A DNA stretch of 64,000 nucleotides. Source: an uncultured Paraprevotella sp. (GTDB taxonomy: Bacteria > Bacteroidota > Bacteroidia > Bacteroidales > Bacteroidaceae). The notes under the pieces were generated by a model. It made no database searches and had not been told where the DNA came from. It worked only from the letters and a program-made list of their open reading frames with translations. The stretch is from contig CALULQ010000021.1 of the NCBI GenBank assembly GCA_944321525.1, positions 1-64,000 on the forward strand. Direction: 5' to 3'. The number at the start of each line of letters is the position of its first letter. The stretch's first letter is position 1. Shown here piece by piece: positions 34,564-43,324 of the stretch. Made by a program: the position numbers and the translations under genes.

Positions 34564-35619
34564 ATGTACGAGTTTGATTTAAAGGCATTCTTTAATGCCG
34601 TTTGGATAAAGAAGAAACAGATACTCATCAATTGTTGTATTGCGGCTGTGGTGGCCGTGGTGGTAGGCTTCAGTATTCCTAAGGAATATCTGGCGAGTGC
34701 CAGTCTGGCCTCAGAGACGCAGGATGAGAGCGGTGTTACAGGTGGTTTGAGTTCGTTGGCTTCCATGGCCGGCCTGAATCTGAATGGCGGGACAGATGCC
34801 ATTATGCCGGTCTTGTATCCGGATGTAGTACATTCCAATAAATTTTTGGTTGGCTTGCTCTATTCAAAGGTGGAGACCATAGACGGCGAGGTGAAAACCG
34901 ATTACTTGACTTATTTGAAAGAGTATACTCGCAAACCATGGTGGAATTTCTTTTTTCGTTGGATTGGTGCTTTGCGGAGGATGATTGTTCCACCTGATGA
35001 CTTTGTGAAAAGTGTAGGAGGAGACGGTCAGATTAATCCTTATTTTATGAGCCGGGAGGAAGCGAGAATTCTGGAGGATATGCGGGCGAACATAGACTGC
35101 AAAGTGGATGATGAGACTTTGGTCATGACAGTGACGGCCAAGGCGCAGGATCCATTGGTGGCGGCCATGTTGGTGGATTCCGTACAGTCTCATTTGCAGA
35201 GTTTCATCACGCAGTATCATACGAATAAGGCGAGGGTCGATTTGGAGTACTATCAGAAATTGGAGAAGAAGACGAAGGAGGAATATGAGAGGGCGCAGCG
35301 TGAGTATGCGGATTTTTGCGATACGCATCAAGGTAGTGTCCTGCAGGCTTATATTGGGAAGCAAGAGAGTTTGGAGAATGAGTTGCAATTGGCCTATACC
35401 GCCTACTCGCAGATGAAGCAGCAAGTGCAGCTTGCCGATGCCAAGGTGCAGTCCCGTACTCCGGCTTTTACGGAAATCGAGGGCGTGAGTGTGCCTGTAT
35501 TGGCCGATTCTCCTCGGAAATCACTGATCCTGATAGCCTTTGTGTTTTTGACAGGTGTAGGGACAGTAGCTTGGATTTATGTTAAGTTGCTTTTTTCTAA
35601 GGATGGAAAGCAATTGTAA
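34564..35619 (+). CDS. Wzz-type chain-length determinant protein
   Basis: A 351-residue inner-membrane protein with the Wzz layout. An N-terminal helix at about 20-40 (INCCIAAVVAVVVGFSI) is followed by a periplasmic domain rich in coiled coil (about 215-300). A C-terminal helix (about 320-343, LILIAFVFLTGVGTVAWIYV) follows a Pro-rich approach (VPVLADSPRK). There is no kinase domain, so length control depends on polymer contact or on the separate tyrosine kinase at 49.8 kb. From this gene onward base composition turns distinctly AT-richer than in the preceding export gene, although the two are 5 bases apart. Confidence 0.88.
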   Translation: MYEFDLKAFFNAVWIKKKQILINCCIAAVVAVVVGFSIPKEYLASASLASETQDESGVTGGLSSLASMAGLNLNGGTDAIMPVLYPDVVHSNKFLVGLLYSKVETIDGEVKTDYLTYLKEYTRKPWWNFFFRWIGALRRMIVPPDDFVKSVGGDGQINPYFMSREEARILEDMRANIDCKVDDETLVMTVTAKAQDPLVAAMLVDSVQSHLQSFITQYHTNKARVDLEYYQKLEKKTKEEYERAQREYADFCDTHQGSVLQAYIGKQESLENELQLAYTAYSQMKQQVQLADAKVQSRTPAFTEIEGVSVPVLADSPRKSLILIAFVFLTGVGTVAWIYVKLLFSKDGKQL

Positions 35620-36814
35620 GGGGAATGTAAAGGAACGTATGTTGCAATGGGGAGGGAATCTTTTGTTTTCTCTTCTCATTTTTGTCATTATGTTTGACCC
35701 AACAAACAAGATATTGCATTTGAAAGATGTTTTCTTCATTTTGTTGGTGGGATATAATCTAATCTTTTTCAAACCTGATTTTAGATTCGTTCCTCATATA
35801 ATGGTGGTGGCGAGTGTCATACTGACGGCATATATCTTCGCGGAAATGCAGCAAAACAACATTGATTATGAGGTGTTGTTTTCTGCGTTCAAGAGTGTGT
35901 CTCCTTTGTTTATGTTACTTTGGGTGTACAGATATGATGTCATCAAGCTTTCTTTGATTCCGGCTTTTCTGGTGAGCTTGTTGGTGACCGTGCTGTATGT
36001 ATTGGTCTCCTTGAATCCGGTGATAGAGGGAGCCGTGTGGCGGCTTTCCATCCATTATGATGATGTGATTATGATGTCTAGGCGGCAGATTCTGGGGATT
36101 CCCATTTTTGCCATGTACTACAAATCTCTGGTATGTTTCATTTTCGCCTATTCCTTATATTTTTATCTTTGGCTGAATGGCAAGAAGAAGAGACACAAAC
36201 TGTTGCTGGTTCCGTTGCTGGTCACGCTCTTTGCTTTTTTGGCGAGTGGATCGCGCACAACCATGCTTTTGCCTTTTTTCATTGCTGGCGTTGTCGCTTT
36301 TCAGCGTATCAGGAATACGCGCTATGCCAAATATTTCGTTTATCCTGTATTAGGATTGTTTTTTGTCGCTTTCTTGTGCTTTGTATTGATATTGGCCATG
36401 GAGACGAGTGAAAGCTCGAATGAGGTGAAATATGCTCATTTGGTGTCGTATACTAAACTTTTCGAGGAGCATCCCGTTTATCTTTTGCTAGGGCAGGGGC
36501 CGGGCACCTCTTTTTATTCGGCAGGATTTGGCGAATATACTGCTTTGACGGAATGGAGCTATCTGGAGGTGTTGCGGAATTACGGAGTGTTCGGATTGGG
36601 GATTTTGGCTGTGTTTGCCGCACCGCTTGTTCCTTTTTTCAGGCATCGTGATGAAGAGAGAACCTTTGTTATGCTGTTTTCCTATGTGGCCTATCTGTTG
36701 ATTGCAGGCACCAATCCTCTGTTGTTGTCTTCTACCGGTATGTTGATGGTGCTCTCGGCCTATTCTTATGATCGTAAATTCTTGAATCCCAAGCTTGAAA
36801 GGAATCTGTTGTGA
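35603..36814 (+). CDS. wzy: O-antigen polymerase/ligase-like membrane protein (Wzy)
   Basis: A polytopic protein of 403 residues with about 10-11 transmembrane helices and a large periplasmic loop (EMQQNNIDYEVLF to SINPVIEG-like region, and a second before LLLGQGPGTSFYSAG). The GQGPGTSF loop and topology resemble Wzy polymerases and WaaL ligases. Sequence is poorly conserved in these families, so the call rests on topology and on its place between Wzz and Wzx. The ATG at 35603 overlaps the Wzz gene by 17 bases. ATG 35639, with AAAGGAA before it, is an equally good start and would give 391 residues. Confidence 0.82.
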   Translation: MESNCKGNVKERMLQWGGNLLFSLLIFVIMFDPTNKILHLKDVFFILLVGYNLIFFKPDFRFVPHIMVVASVILTAYIFAEMQQNNIDYEVLFSAFKSVSPLFMLLWVYRYDVIKLSLIPAFLVSLLVTVLYVLVSLNPVIEGAVWRLSIHYDDVIMMSRRQILGIPIFAMYYKSLVCFIFAYSLYFYLWLNGKKKRHKLLLVPLLVTLFAFLASGSRTTMLLPFFIAGVVAFQRIRNTRYAKYFVYPVLGLFFVAFLCFVLILAMETSESSNEVKYAHLVSYTKLFEEHPVYLLLGQGPGTSFYSAGFGEYTALTEWSYLEVLRNYGVFGLGILAVFAAPLVPFFRHRDEERTFVMLFSYVAYLLIAGTNPLLLSSTGMLMVLSAYSYDRKFLNPKLERNLL

Positions 36815-38232
36815 GTCTGAAGACAAATGTGGTTTATAGTACGCTGTTGACCCTCAGCACCTATTTGGTGCCGTTGGTGGTCTATCCTTATATTTCTCGG
36901 GTATTGGGGCCGGCGGGTATTGGTGCAGTGGATACCGTGGATGGATTTATCAATTATGCGGTATTGTTTTCCATGATGGGACTTACTACTATCGGAACCC
37001 GTGAGATAGCCAAGTCACGGGACAGTGCGGAAGGGTTATCCCGCACCTTCTCGAGCCTTTTTTCATTGAATCTGATTTCAACGGGAGTGGTGTTGGCGGT
37101 TTTGGCCTTTATGATTTGTTACGGGGCGCAGTTCAAGGAGCGTTGGGAGCTGATGATCATAGGCATGGTCAAGGTGCTTTTCAATTTATTTTGGGTGGAA
37201 TGGTTTTTTAAAGGGATGGAGAATTTCAGGTACATCACCTTACGTTCCATCTGTATGCGGTTGTTGTTTGTCGTAGTCGTCTTTCTTTTGATCCGTGAGG
37301 AAGATGATTATGTTCTCTATTACATATTATGGGTATCCCTGACGGTTGGCAATGCTGTCTGTAACTGGATTTACCGTCGGCGTTTTGTTCGTTTCTCTTT
37401 TGCCCGCCTTCAGTTGGGGGCGTATGTGAAGCCATTTCTCATGTTGGGGCTTTTTGCTTTGTTTTCGGCGATTTATACCCAACTTAATGTGGTCATCCTT
37501 GGTTTTTCATGTGGGGCAGAGCAAGCCGGTTACTATACGATGGCCACCAAGATTTATACTGTCCTAATGGCACTGTTTTCATCTTTGACCATGGTAATGA
37601 TTCCTCGTATGGCTGTGTTGGTGAAGGAACGGGGAGATACGGAAATCCGCCGGTTGGTGGGAATGGTGTTTCAGTTGTTGTTCTTGTTTGCTTTTCCCAT
37701 CGTGTTTTTTACAGAGATATTTGCACCGGAAATCATTTATGTTATTGGCGGGGAAGGATTCCAAGAGGCCGTTTTGCCGATGCGGATAGTGATGCCTTTG
37801 GTATTTGTTATCGGATCGGAGCAGATTTTTATGATGCAGGTTTTGGTTCCCTTGAGAAAAGACCGTATGGTTTTCGTTAATGCGCTGGCCGGGGCCGTGA
37901 TTTGTGTTCTGGTCAATTTGTTCCTTTTGCACGAATGGCAAAGTGTAGGTTCGGCTTGTGCTTGGGTTGCGGCAGAACTGACTGTATTCTCCTTGGCGTC
38001 TTGTCAGGTGTGGAAATCAATTCGGATAGGTTTTCCTTTGAAAGCGTTTTTGCGTCATGCTTTATGGTCTTTGCCTTATGGATTGTTGGGAGGAATGGTG
38101 ATGCTTGGGACAGAAAGTTGGATCCGGTTGCCTTTAGCTGTTGTGCTCTATGGGCTTTATGCCTTGTTTTTGGAGGAAAAGGTGTTTCGGTTGGGGCTGT
38201 TGGCTCAATTGTGGGGAGTGGTAAGAAAATGA
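36811..38232 (+). CDS. wzx: Oligosaccharide flippase (Wzx, MOP superfamily)
   Basis: A 473-residue protein with about 12-14 transmembrane helices. It opens KTNVVYSTLLTLSTYLVPLVVYPYISRVLGPAGIGAVDTVD, the typical N-terminus of polysaccharide flippases of the RfbX/Wzx type. It should move undecaprenyl-linked repeat units across the inner membrane. The start is GTG in a GTGA overlap with the Wzy stop codon, which indicates translational coupling. The gene is AT-rich like its neighbours. Confidence 0.92.
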   Translation: MSLKTNVVYSTLLTLSTYLVPLVVYPYISRVLGPAGIGAVDTVDGFINYAVLFSMMGLTTIGTREIAKSRDSAEGLSRTFSSLFSLNLISTGVVLAVLAFMICYGAQFKERWELMIIGMVKVLFNLFWVEWFFKGMENFRYITLRSICMRLLFVVVVFLLIREEDDYVLYYILWVSLTVGNAVCNWIYRRRFVRFSFARLQLGAYVKPFLMLGLFALFSAIYTQLNVVILGFSCGAEQAGYYTMATKIYTVLMALFSSLTMVMIPRMAVLVKERGDTEIRRLVGMVFQLLFLFAFPIVFFTEIFAPEIIYVIGGEGFQEAVLPMRIVMPLVFVIGSEQIFMMQVLVPLRKDRMVFVNALAGAVICVLVNLFLLHEWQSVGSACAWVAAELTVFSLASCQVWKSIRIGFPLKAFLRHALWSLPYGLLGGMVMLGTESWIRLPLAVVLYGLYALFLEEKVFRLGLLAQLWGVVRK

Positions 38233-38254
38233 AGGATTTAAAATCGGATGGAGT

Positions 38255-39091
38255 ATGGAAGATGTGGCGATATTGTTGACAACGTATAACAGTGAGCGGT
38301 TTCTGGATGAACTTTTGCAATCTTTGTTGCGGCAGACTTATACGCACTGGACTTTGTATGTGCGAGATGATTTTTCGTCTGACCATACATCGGATATTCT
38401 TCGGCGTTATCAGGCGGAAGACTCTAGAATCCATTTGTTGGAAGACGGATGCAAACGGGGGGCTATGAATGGGTTCTTGTGGTTGTTGCAGCGGGTGGAG
38501 GCTGAGTATTATATGTTTTGTGACCATGATGACGTGTGGAAGGAGGATAAGATTGCTCTCACTTTGGGCAAGATGTGTGAGGTGCCGGATAGGGATGAGA
38601 TTCCTTTGGTCGTACATACAGATCTGACTGTGACAGATGAGCGGCTTCAGGTGAAGGAACCTTCATTCTGGCAGAGCCAGCATTTCAGGAGGGAAGAATT
38701 TGGTGACAAGTATTTCCATTTGGTTTACAATAATGTGACGGGATGTACGATGATGCTGAACCGTAAGGCAAAAGAAGTCTCCTTGCCGCCTCATCCTTGT
38801 GCGAGAATGCATGATTTCTGGATCTCAGCTGCGGTATTGTGGCATGGCGGACAGATTTTAAGTGTGGATGAACCGACCTTATATTACCGGCAGCATGGTG
38901 ACAATACCATTGGGATGAACGCATTGCCCAGTTTCGCAAACAAACTACTGAGGGTCAAAGCTATAACGAATAAGGTGATGCTCCAAGCCCAGGTGGCCCG
39001 TTTTTTGTCTGGTATGGGATTGGCTCGTTTCCTGATATTGAAGGTACGTTATATGTTGCAGATTTATAAAAGAGATAAGAGCGACAGGTGA
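38255..39091 (+). CDS. Glycosyltransferase family 2
   Basis: A 278-residue cytoplasmic GT-A enzyme with VAILLTTYNSERFLDELLQSLLRQTYTHWTLYVRDDFSSD at the N-terminus. The metal-binding MFCDHDDVWKEDK stands for DxD near residue 90. The middle part (NNVTGCTMMLNRKA, HPCARMHDFWIS, YYRQHGDN) resembles rhamnosyl-type GT2 proteins of O-antigen loci. The sugar donor cannot be fixed from sequence. A short hydrophobic C-terminal segment may contact the membrane. It lies 22 bases after wzx. Confidence 0.9.
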   Translation: MEDVAILLTTYNSERFLDELLQSLLRQTYTHWTLYVRDDFSSDHTSDILRRYQAEDSRIHLLEDGCKRGAMNGFLWLLQRVEAEYYMFCDHDDVWKEDKIALTLGKMCEVPDRDEIPLVVHTDLTVTDERLQVKEPSFWQSQHFRREEFGDKYFHLVYNNVTGCTMMLNRKAKEVSLPPHPCARMHDFWISAAVLWHGGQILSVDEPTLYYRQHGDNTIGMNALPSFANKLLRVKAITNKVMLQAQVARFLSGMGLARFLILKVRYMLQIYKRDKSDR

Positions 39092-39119
39092 TTTTATGGA
39101 TTATGATAGATAGTGTGAA

Positions 39120-39929
39120 ATGAAGAGGATTGTCATATATGCAGTTACGTTTAACTCTTATCCGGAGCTTGCGGCTTTTCTGAAATCGGTGGACCGGGCT
39201 GCGGATTTTGCGGCGGAAGAAGCCGAGGTGGAGGTCTGTGTGGCTGATAACACAGTGGAGCAGCCGGAGAAGATTGTGGTTGAGAACCGGCATGCGGTGG
39301 TTCGTGTGTTCCCTTATCGTGAGAATCTGGGTTATATGGGAGCCGTTCAGAGGATGATGGGCGAGCAGGATCCCCGTTCGTATGATTATGTGATAATTAG
39401 TAATGTGGACCTTATTTTTGAAGAAGATGCGTTGCTGGAGTTGGTCCGGTTGCAAGTGCGTCAGGATACGGGGTGGATTGCTCCGTCTCTTTTTTCCACT
39501 TGTTTAGGATTCGACCGCAATCCGTCTGTCTTGCATCGTTATCCGGTTTGGAAACTGAGGATGTTGGCGGTAATGTTTCGCTTTCCTATTCTTGATTATC
39601 TATATCGGCTCACATTTTATCGTCGCAAGGGGATGCGTCCGGCAGTTAAGAAGCCATTGGAGATTTATGCGGGGCATGGTTCCGTCATGATTCTGACTCG
39701 TGCTTATTTCGAGCATTGCGGCTTGCCGGAGTATCCTTTGTTCCTGTTCTGCGAGGAAGTCTATTTGGCGGAAATGTGCAGGGAACATCAACTTAAGGTG
39801 GTCTATTGGCCATCCGTCCGCATATTGGACGAAGAGCATGTGTCCATAGCCAAGATGCACCGTGCTGACTTCTATCGTTATAATTATGAGGCCGTGAGAT
39901 TCATCCTGAGACGGTTCTATGCGTTTTGA
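39120..39929 (+). CDS. Glycosyltransferase family 2-like protein
   Basis: A 269-residue protein with GT2 features: IVIYAVTFNSYPELAAFLKSV at the start, VEVCVADNT, NLGYMGAVQRMM and VIISNVDLIFEEDAL. The last stands where DxD is expected, giving NVDL as in some WbbL-type rhamnosyltransferases. Later comes YAGHGSVMILTRAYFEH and an FCEEVYLAEMCREHQ motif with the probable catalytic acid. Substrate unknown. Its 3' end overlaps the convergent ATP-grasp gene by 13 bases. Confidence 0.85.
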   Translation: MKRIVIYAVTFNSYPELAAFLKSVDRAADFAAEEAEVEVCVADNTVEQPEKIVVENRHAVVRVFPYRENLGYMGAVQRMMGEQDPRSYDYVIISNVDLIFEEDALLELVRLQVRQDTGWIAPSLFSTCLGFDRNPSVLHRYPVWKLRMLAVMFRFPILDYLYRLTFYRRKGMRPAVKKPLEIYAGHGSVMILTRAYFEHCGLPEYPLFLFCEEVYLAEMCREHQLKVVYWPSVRILDEEHVSIAKMHRADFYRYNYEAVRFILRRFYAF

Positions 39930-40798
39930 ATCCGGAGCATGTCTCCTAGGATGTAGTCGTATTTGTCTGGGAGAAAGAAGTCGCATCCTCCGCCGGGATG
40001 AAGCGTGATTTCTCCAAAATACACGTGATGGTTGTGGATGTACAAATCCACACGGACAAAGTTCATGCCTTCTGACAAGCGTCGGGCGATGTCAAGCATC
40101 TCTTCCAGTTCATCTGGACGTTCGGGAGTTTGGTCTGGGCAAGGATAGAGGGTCGTGAAGGGCTGCAGCTGCCAGTCAGGGGAAAGAAAAGCCCGCCGGT
40201 GTTGTGTGAAGCGCCCTACGTCAATTTGTATGTAGCGGGGGGTTCCGTCGAAACAGAAAAACTTATAGTCTACGATGTTGTATTCTAGGAACTGTTCGCA
40301 GATGATTTTCCGTGGGCAGTGCTTGTATTGCCATTCACGTGACACATGGTATTGGGTATGTTTTAGCCAATATTTCATTTTCCGGCAAGCCACTTTCCAG
40401 TCTATTTCTGACTTGTCTTTGCAGATGATGTTCCAACCGGAGCCATGGTTGGCTTTTAGTACGAACTGTTTCGGAAGGGATTCAAAATGGATATCCTCCA
40501 CTTTGTCATACACTCCGAGTAAGGGGACGAGGTATTGTTCTCCGATTTTTTCCTCCACGTATTCCCGCACCCGATACTTGTCTGCCAAGATTTCTCCGTT
40601 ACGGATCATCGGATGCAGTTTGAGCCAGTGTATTTTTTCATTGAAGCGTCTTGGATGGCGGATATTCATAGGCCTGAACCGTTGTCCTTTCCGCCAGTCG
40701 GCCACGAGTGACTGCAAGTTGAAGAAGACGGGGGCCGGCAATAAGGCCAGCGGATAACGGCATAAGGTATACCAGATAAGTCGAAGTAAATCTTTCAT
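39917..40798 (-). CDS. TupA-like ATP-grasp protein
   Basis: A 293-residue protein matching the ATP-grasp subfamily found in polysaccharide clusters (TupA of teichuronopeptide synthesis). Marks are RPMNIRHPRRFNEKIHWLKLH, DKYRVREYVEEKIGEQYLVPLLG, the nucleotide-binding FVLKANHGSGWNIICKDKS, and the C-terminal metal-binding VRVDLYIHNHHVYFGEITLHPGGGCDFF. The family ligates amino acids or similar groups to glycans or peptides, so it may decorate the polysaccharide. It is encoded against the direction of the operon, together with the GT2 gene at 40.8 kb. Confidence 0.88.
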   Translation of the reverse strand: MKDLLRLIWYTLCRYPLALLPAPVFFNLQSLVADWRKGQRFRPMNIRHPRRFNEKIHWLKLHPMIRNGEILADKYRVREYVEEKIGEQYLVPLLGVYDKVEDIHFESLPKQFVLKANHGSGWNIICKDKSEIDWKVACRKMKYWLKHTQYHVSREWQYKHCPRKIICEQFLEYNIVDYKFFCFDGTPRYIQIDVGRFTQHRRAFLSPDWQLQPFTTLYPCPDQTPERPDELEEMLDIARRLSEGMNFVRVDLYIHNHHVYFGEITLHPGGGCDFFLPDKYDYILGDMLRIQNA

Positions 40799-40818
40799 GA
40801 ATTTGTTATTAGGAGAGG

Positions 40819-41634
40819 TTATTGACGGTTATACCGCATACACACTATTTTATTCTTGATGCGTTTAAGAGCATAAGCCGGAAGAAAAAGGGTGAAAAGG
40901 TAGCAGTAAGAGCGGATTTTGGAATATCCGAACACCACCTGGTATACTTTGGCATTGAATTTGATGAGCGACAGCTTGTTGTGCGAGATGGAGCCTTTCG
41001 AGCGTCGGTAGCAGGCCAGCGGTTCTTTGAGAGCAAAGGCCTTTTTACATTTCTGGAGAAGCATCAACACATAAGCCCAGTCCTGACGTTTGCGCAGTGT
41101 TGGCATGTAGATTTTTCCGTATGGGCGTGTGTCATAGATAGCCGTGAGGAATCCGATCTTGTCATCCCGTTTGGTATCGGTAAGCGTGACTGAGGCTGGG
41201 GCTATGAAGATACCGGTGCGCTTTCCTGATTCGTCACAGATGAAATAGGAAGAGAAACAGAAGCAACATTGGCGTTTTTTCATAAAGGCGATTTGCTTTT
41301 CCAATTTCTCAGGCAACCAAGTATCGTCACTGTCACAGAACGCGATATATTGCCCCCGTGCCAGTTCTATGGAAAGGTTGCGTGCGTGTCCCGCCCCCAT
41401 GTTGTCGGACATGGCAAAATATCGGATGCGCGAGTCTTTTTGTTCGTAAGAGCGGATAATTTGGGGGGTGTCGTCAGTGGAACCGTCATCGGTGATGAGC
41501 AATTCCAAGTGGGTATATGTCTGATTTAAAATGCTTTCTATGCTTTCTGCCACGAAACGGCCCGAGTTGTATGTCGGCATAATGACGGATACGAGACCCT
41601 TCTCATGACTGCCTTTTTTCTGTGCTATTGCCAT
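40819..41634 (-). CDS. Glycosyltransferase family 2
   Basis: A 271-residue GT-A enzyme: LVSVIMPTYNSGRFVAESIESILNQTYTHLELLITDDGSTDDT at the N-terminus and QYIAFCDSDDTWLPEKLEKQ with the DxD-type metal site near residue 105. Middle motifs RQDWAYVLMLLQKCKKAFALKEPLACYR resemble enzymes that add residues to LPS or capsule repeat units. It shares the minus strand with the TupA-like gene 20 bases downstream, and both probably use the canonical promoter at 41673-41704. Confidence 0.92.
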   Translation of the reverse strand: MAIAQKKGSHEKGLVSVIMPTYNSGRFVAESIESILNQTYTHLELLITDDGSTDDTPQIIRSYEQKDSRIRYFAMSDNMGAGHARNLSIELARGQYIAFCDSDDTWLPEKLEKQIAFMKKRQCCFCFSSYFICDESGKRTGIFIAPASVTLTDTKRDDKIGFLTAIYDTRPYGKIYMPTLRKRQDWAYVLMLLQKCKKAFALKEPLACYRRSKGSISHNKLSLIKFNAKVYQVVFGYSKIRSYCYLFTLFLPAYALKRIKNKIVCMRYNRQ

Positions 41635-41672
41635 AGGCGTTGAAATGAAAGTGAATTGGTTCGTTTAGGGGA

Positions 41673-41704
41673 CAAAGTTACAATGTTCTTGTTTAAATCG
41701 CAAA
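41673..41704 (-). promoter_or_regulatory. Promoter of the GT2-TupA pair
   Basis: On the minus strand TTTG (41704-41701), 20 bases, then TAACTTTG (41680-41673), 38 bases before the ATG at 41634: a full match to the Bacteroides promoter pattern. Confidence 0.75.
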
Positions 41705-41875
41705 TAGATTCTGGAAAATGAGGGGCCTTGCAATTTTTTATGTCCTTTTTGTGCAGCGGGCGAAGAATGGGGATTCCTTATGCTTTCGGTAGAGAGAGTT
41801 CGCTTTTTATGCTTGTTCCTTGCAATAAAACGATAAACTTTGCGTTCAAAAAAGAAATACGGATTGATTAGAATA

Positions 41876-43051
41876 ATGAAAGAAGAATTGGCTTATATCT
41901 TGGTGGTCGCTGTCGTGGGAATGGCATTTACTTTTTTGACGATGCCTTTGCTCCTGAAATTCTGTCATATGAAAGGGTTTTATGATTTACCGGGAGGACG
42001 TAAGGTGCATCATCTCGCTGTGCCTCGTTTGGGTGGGGTGCTGTTCATGCCAGCCATGTTGGTGGGCTTGTGTGTGGCTTTGTTGTTATATACCAATGGG
42101 CAGGAAGGAATTTTTATGCTGAAGGCTTCATCTATGCTGATGGCTGTAGGAGCTTTTCTTATTTATATTGTGGGGGCGGTGGACGATTTGGTCGGGATGA
42201 AGGCGGGCCATAAGTTTGCCATCCAGTTGGTGGCGGCCTTGGTGATGCCTTTTTGCGGATTGCTCATTAATGATTTTTATGGACTGTTCGGCTTGCATGA
42301 TCTTCCATTGTGGTTCAGTTATCCTTTTACTGTGTTCGTCATACTCTTAATAGTCAACTCCGTCAATCTGATTGATGGAATAGATGGATTGGCGTCGGGG
42401 TTGTGTATTTGTATTCTGGTTGCTTATGTGTATCTCTTCTCACAGATGTCCCTCACTTTTGCTTATGTTCTGGTGGCGGCCGGAGTGCTGGGGGCTTTGG
42501 TGGCCTTTTTCTTTTATAATGTATGGGGAAAGGCAGAGAAGGGGACCAAGGCGTTTATGGGAGATTCCGGTAGCCTGTTCTTGGGCTATGTGGTGGCTTA
42601 TCTCTCCATTAAGTATGCTACGAGTAATCTGCCTGTGTTGCCTTATCGTCCTGAGGCGTTGATGGTGTCGTATACATTGCTGATTGTCCCCACGTTCGAT
42701 GTCATCCGGGTGGCTTTGTTCCGTTTGTGGAGAAGGCGTCCCATATTCGGGGCCGACAAGACGCACATCCACCATGTCGTGATGGCTGCAGGCTTTTCCA
42801 TGCATCAGGCTTGGTGCATAATCATGACTCTGTTTTTCTTCTTTTGTGTGTGGAACGCATTTCTTTATGCCTTTGGGGTGGCGGACACGTGGATTGTGGT
42901 GTCCGACATCATTTTCTTCTGCCTCTTTTTCGTGGTGATGCATTTGTTTGCTTTGCGGCGGGCGCGGCGAGGGTTCGTGGAAAGAGACAGTGTGGCCTGT
43001 CATCACGAAAAGGAAGTGGGCAATCATGCTTGCGGGCACGTTAACCCGTAA
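41876..43051 (+). CDS. WecA/TagO-like undecaprenyl-phosphate sugar-1-phosphate transferase
   Basis: A 391-residue MraY-family membrane protein with about 10-11 transmembrane helices. Family motifs are PRLGGVLFMPAML, VDDLVGMKAGHKFAIQ (DDxx), NSVNLIDGIDGLASGL, MGDSGSLFLGY and the cytoplasmic DKTHIHHVVMAAGF (HIHH). These enzymes attach GlcNAc-1-P or a related sugar to undecaprenyl phosphate and so can start a glycan. With two PglC/WcaJ-type transferases also in the window, it may serve a different polymer or O-glycan. ATG 41876 is chosen because the upstream extension is Lys-rich and runs into the promoter zone. It closes the AT-rich section of the locus. Confidence 0.9.
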   Translation: MKEELAYILVVAVVGMAFTFLTMPLLLKFCHMKGFYDLPGGRKVHHLAVPRLGGVLFMPAMLVGLCVALLLYTNGQEGIFMLKASSMLMAVGAFLIYIVGAVDDLVGMKAGHKFAIQLVAALVMPFCGLLINDFYGLFGLHDLPLWFSYPFTVFVILLIVNSVNLIDGIDGLASGLCICILVAYVYLFSQMSLTFAYVLVAAGVLGALVAFFFYNVWGKAEKGTKAFMGDSGSLFLGYVVAYLSIKYATSNLPVLPYRPEALMVSYTLLIVPTFDVIRVALFRLWRRRPIFGADKTHIHHVVMAAGFSMHQAWCIIMTLFFFFCVWNAFLYAFGVADTWIVVSDIIFFCLFFVVMHLFALRRARRGFVERDSVACHHEKEVGNHACGHVNP

Positions 43052-43241
43052 TCGCCGCTTCGGGGGCTTCTGTTGGTTGTCTGGAGCCGGGTTTTGGGGC
43101 TTCTTGTGTTTTTCCCTTTTCAATGTCAATGGGGTTACCTGCAATGTACCTGGCATCATGAGGTAAGTTCTTGGGCCGGGAAAACGGATTGTGCCGGAGG
43201 CGCGGGGAGGAGCGTGATGGTGTTGTCGTGGCAGCTGGAAT

Positions 43242-43302
43242 AAAAAAGACCTCCGGTGGCGTGGGCGGGGAAGTCCGCGGCACACCACCGGAGGTCTTTT
43301 TT
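43242..43302. terminator. Bidirectional terminator between wecA-like gene and rny
   Basis: An 18-bp perfect stem (43242-43259 with 43285-43302) starts with six A and ends with six T, so it can stop transcription from both sides. The 190 bases before it (43052-43241) show no gene. Confidence 0.85.
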
Positions 43303-43324
43303 CTACAATGTGGGCATAGCCCCC

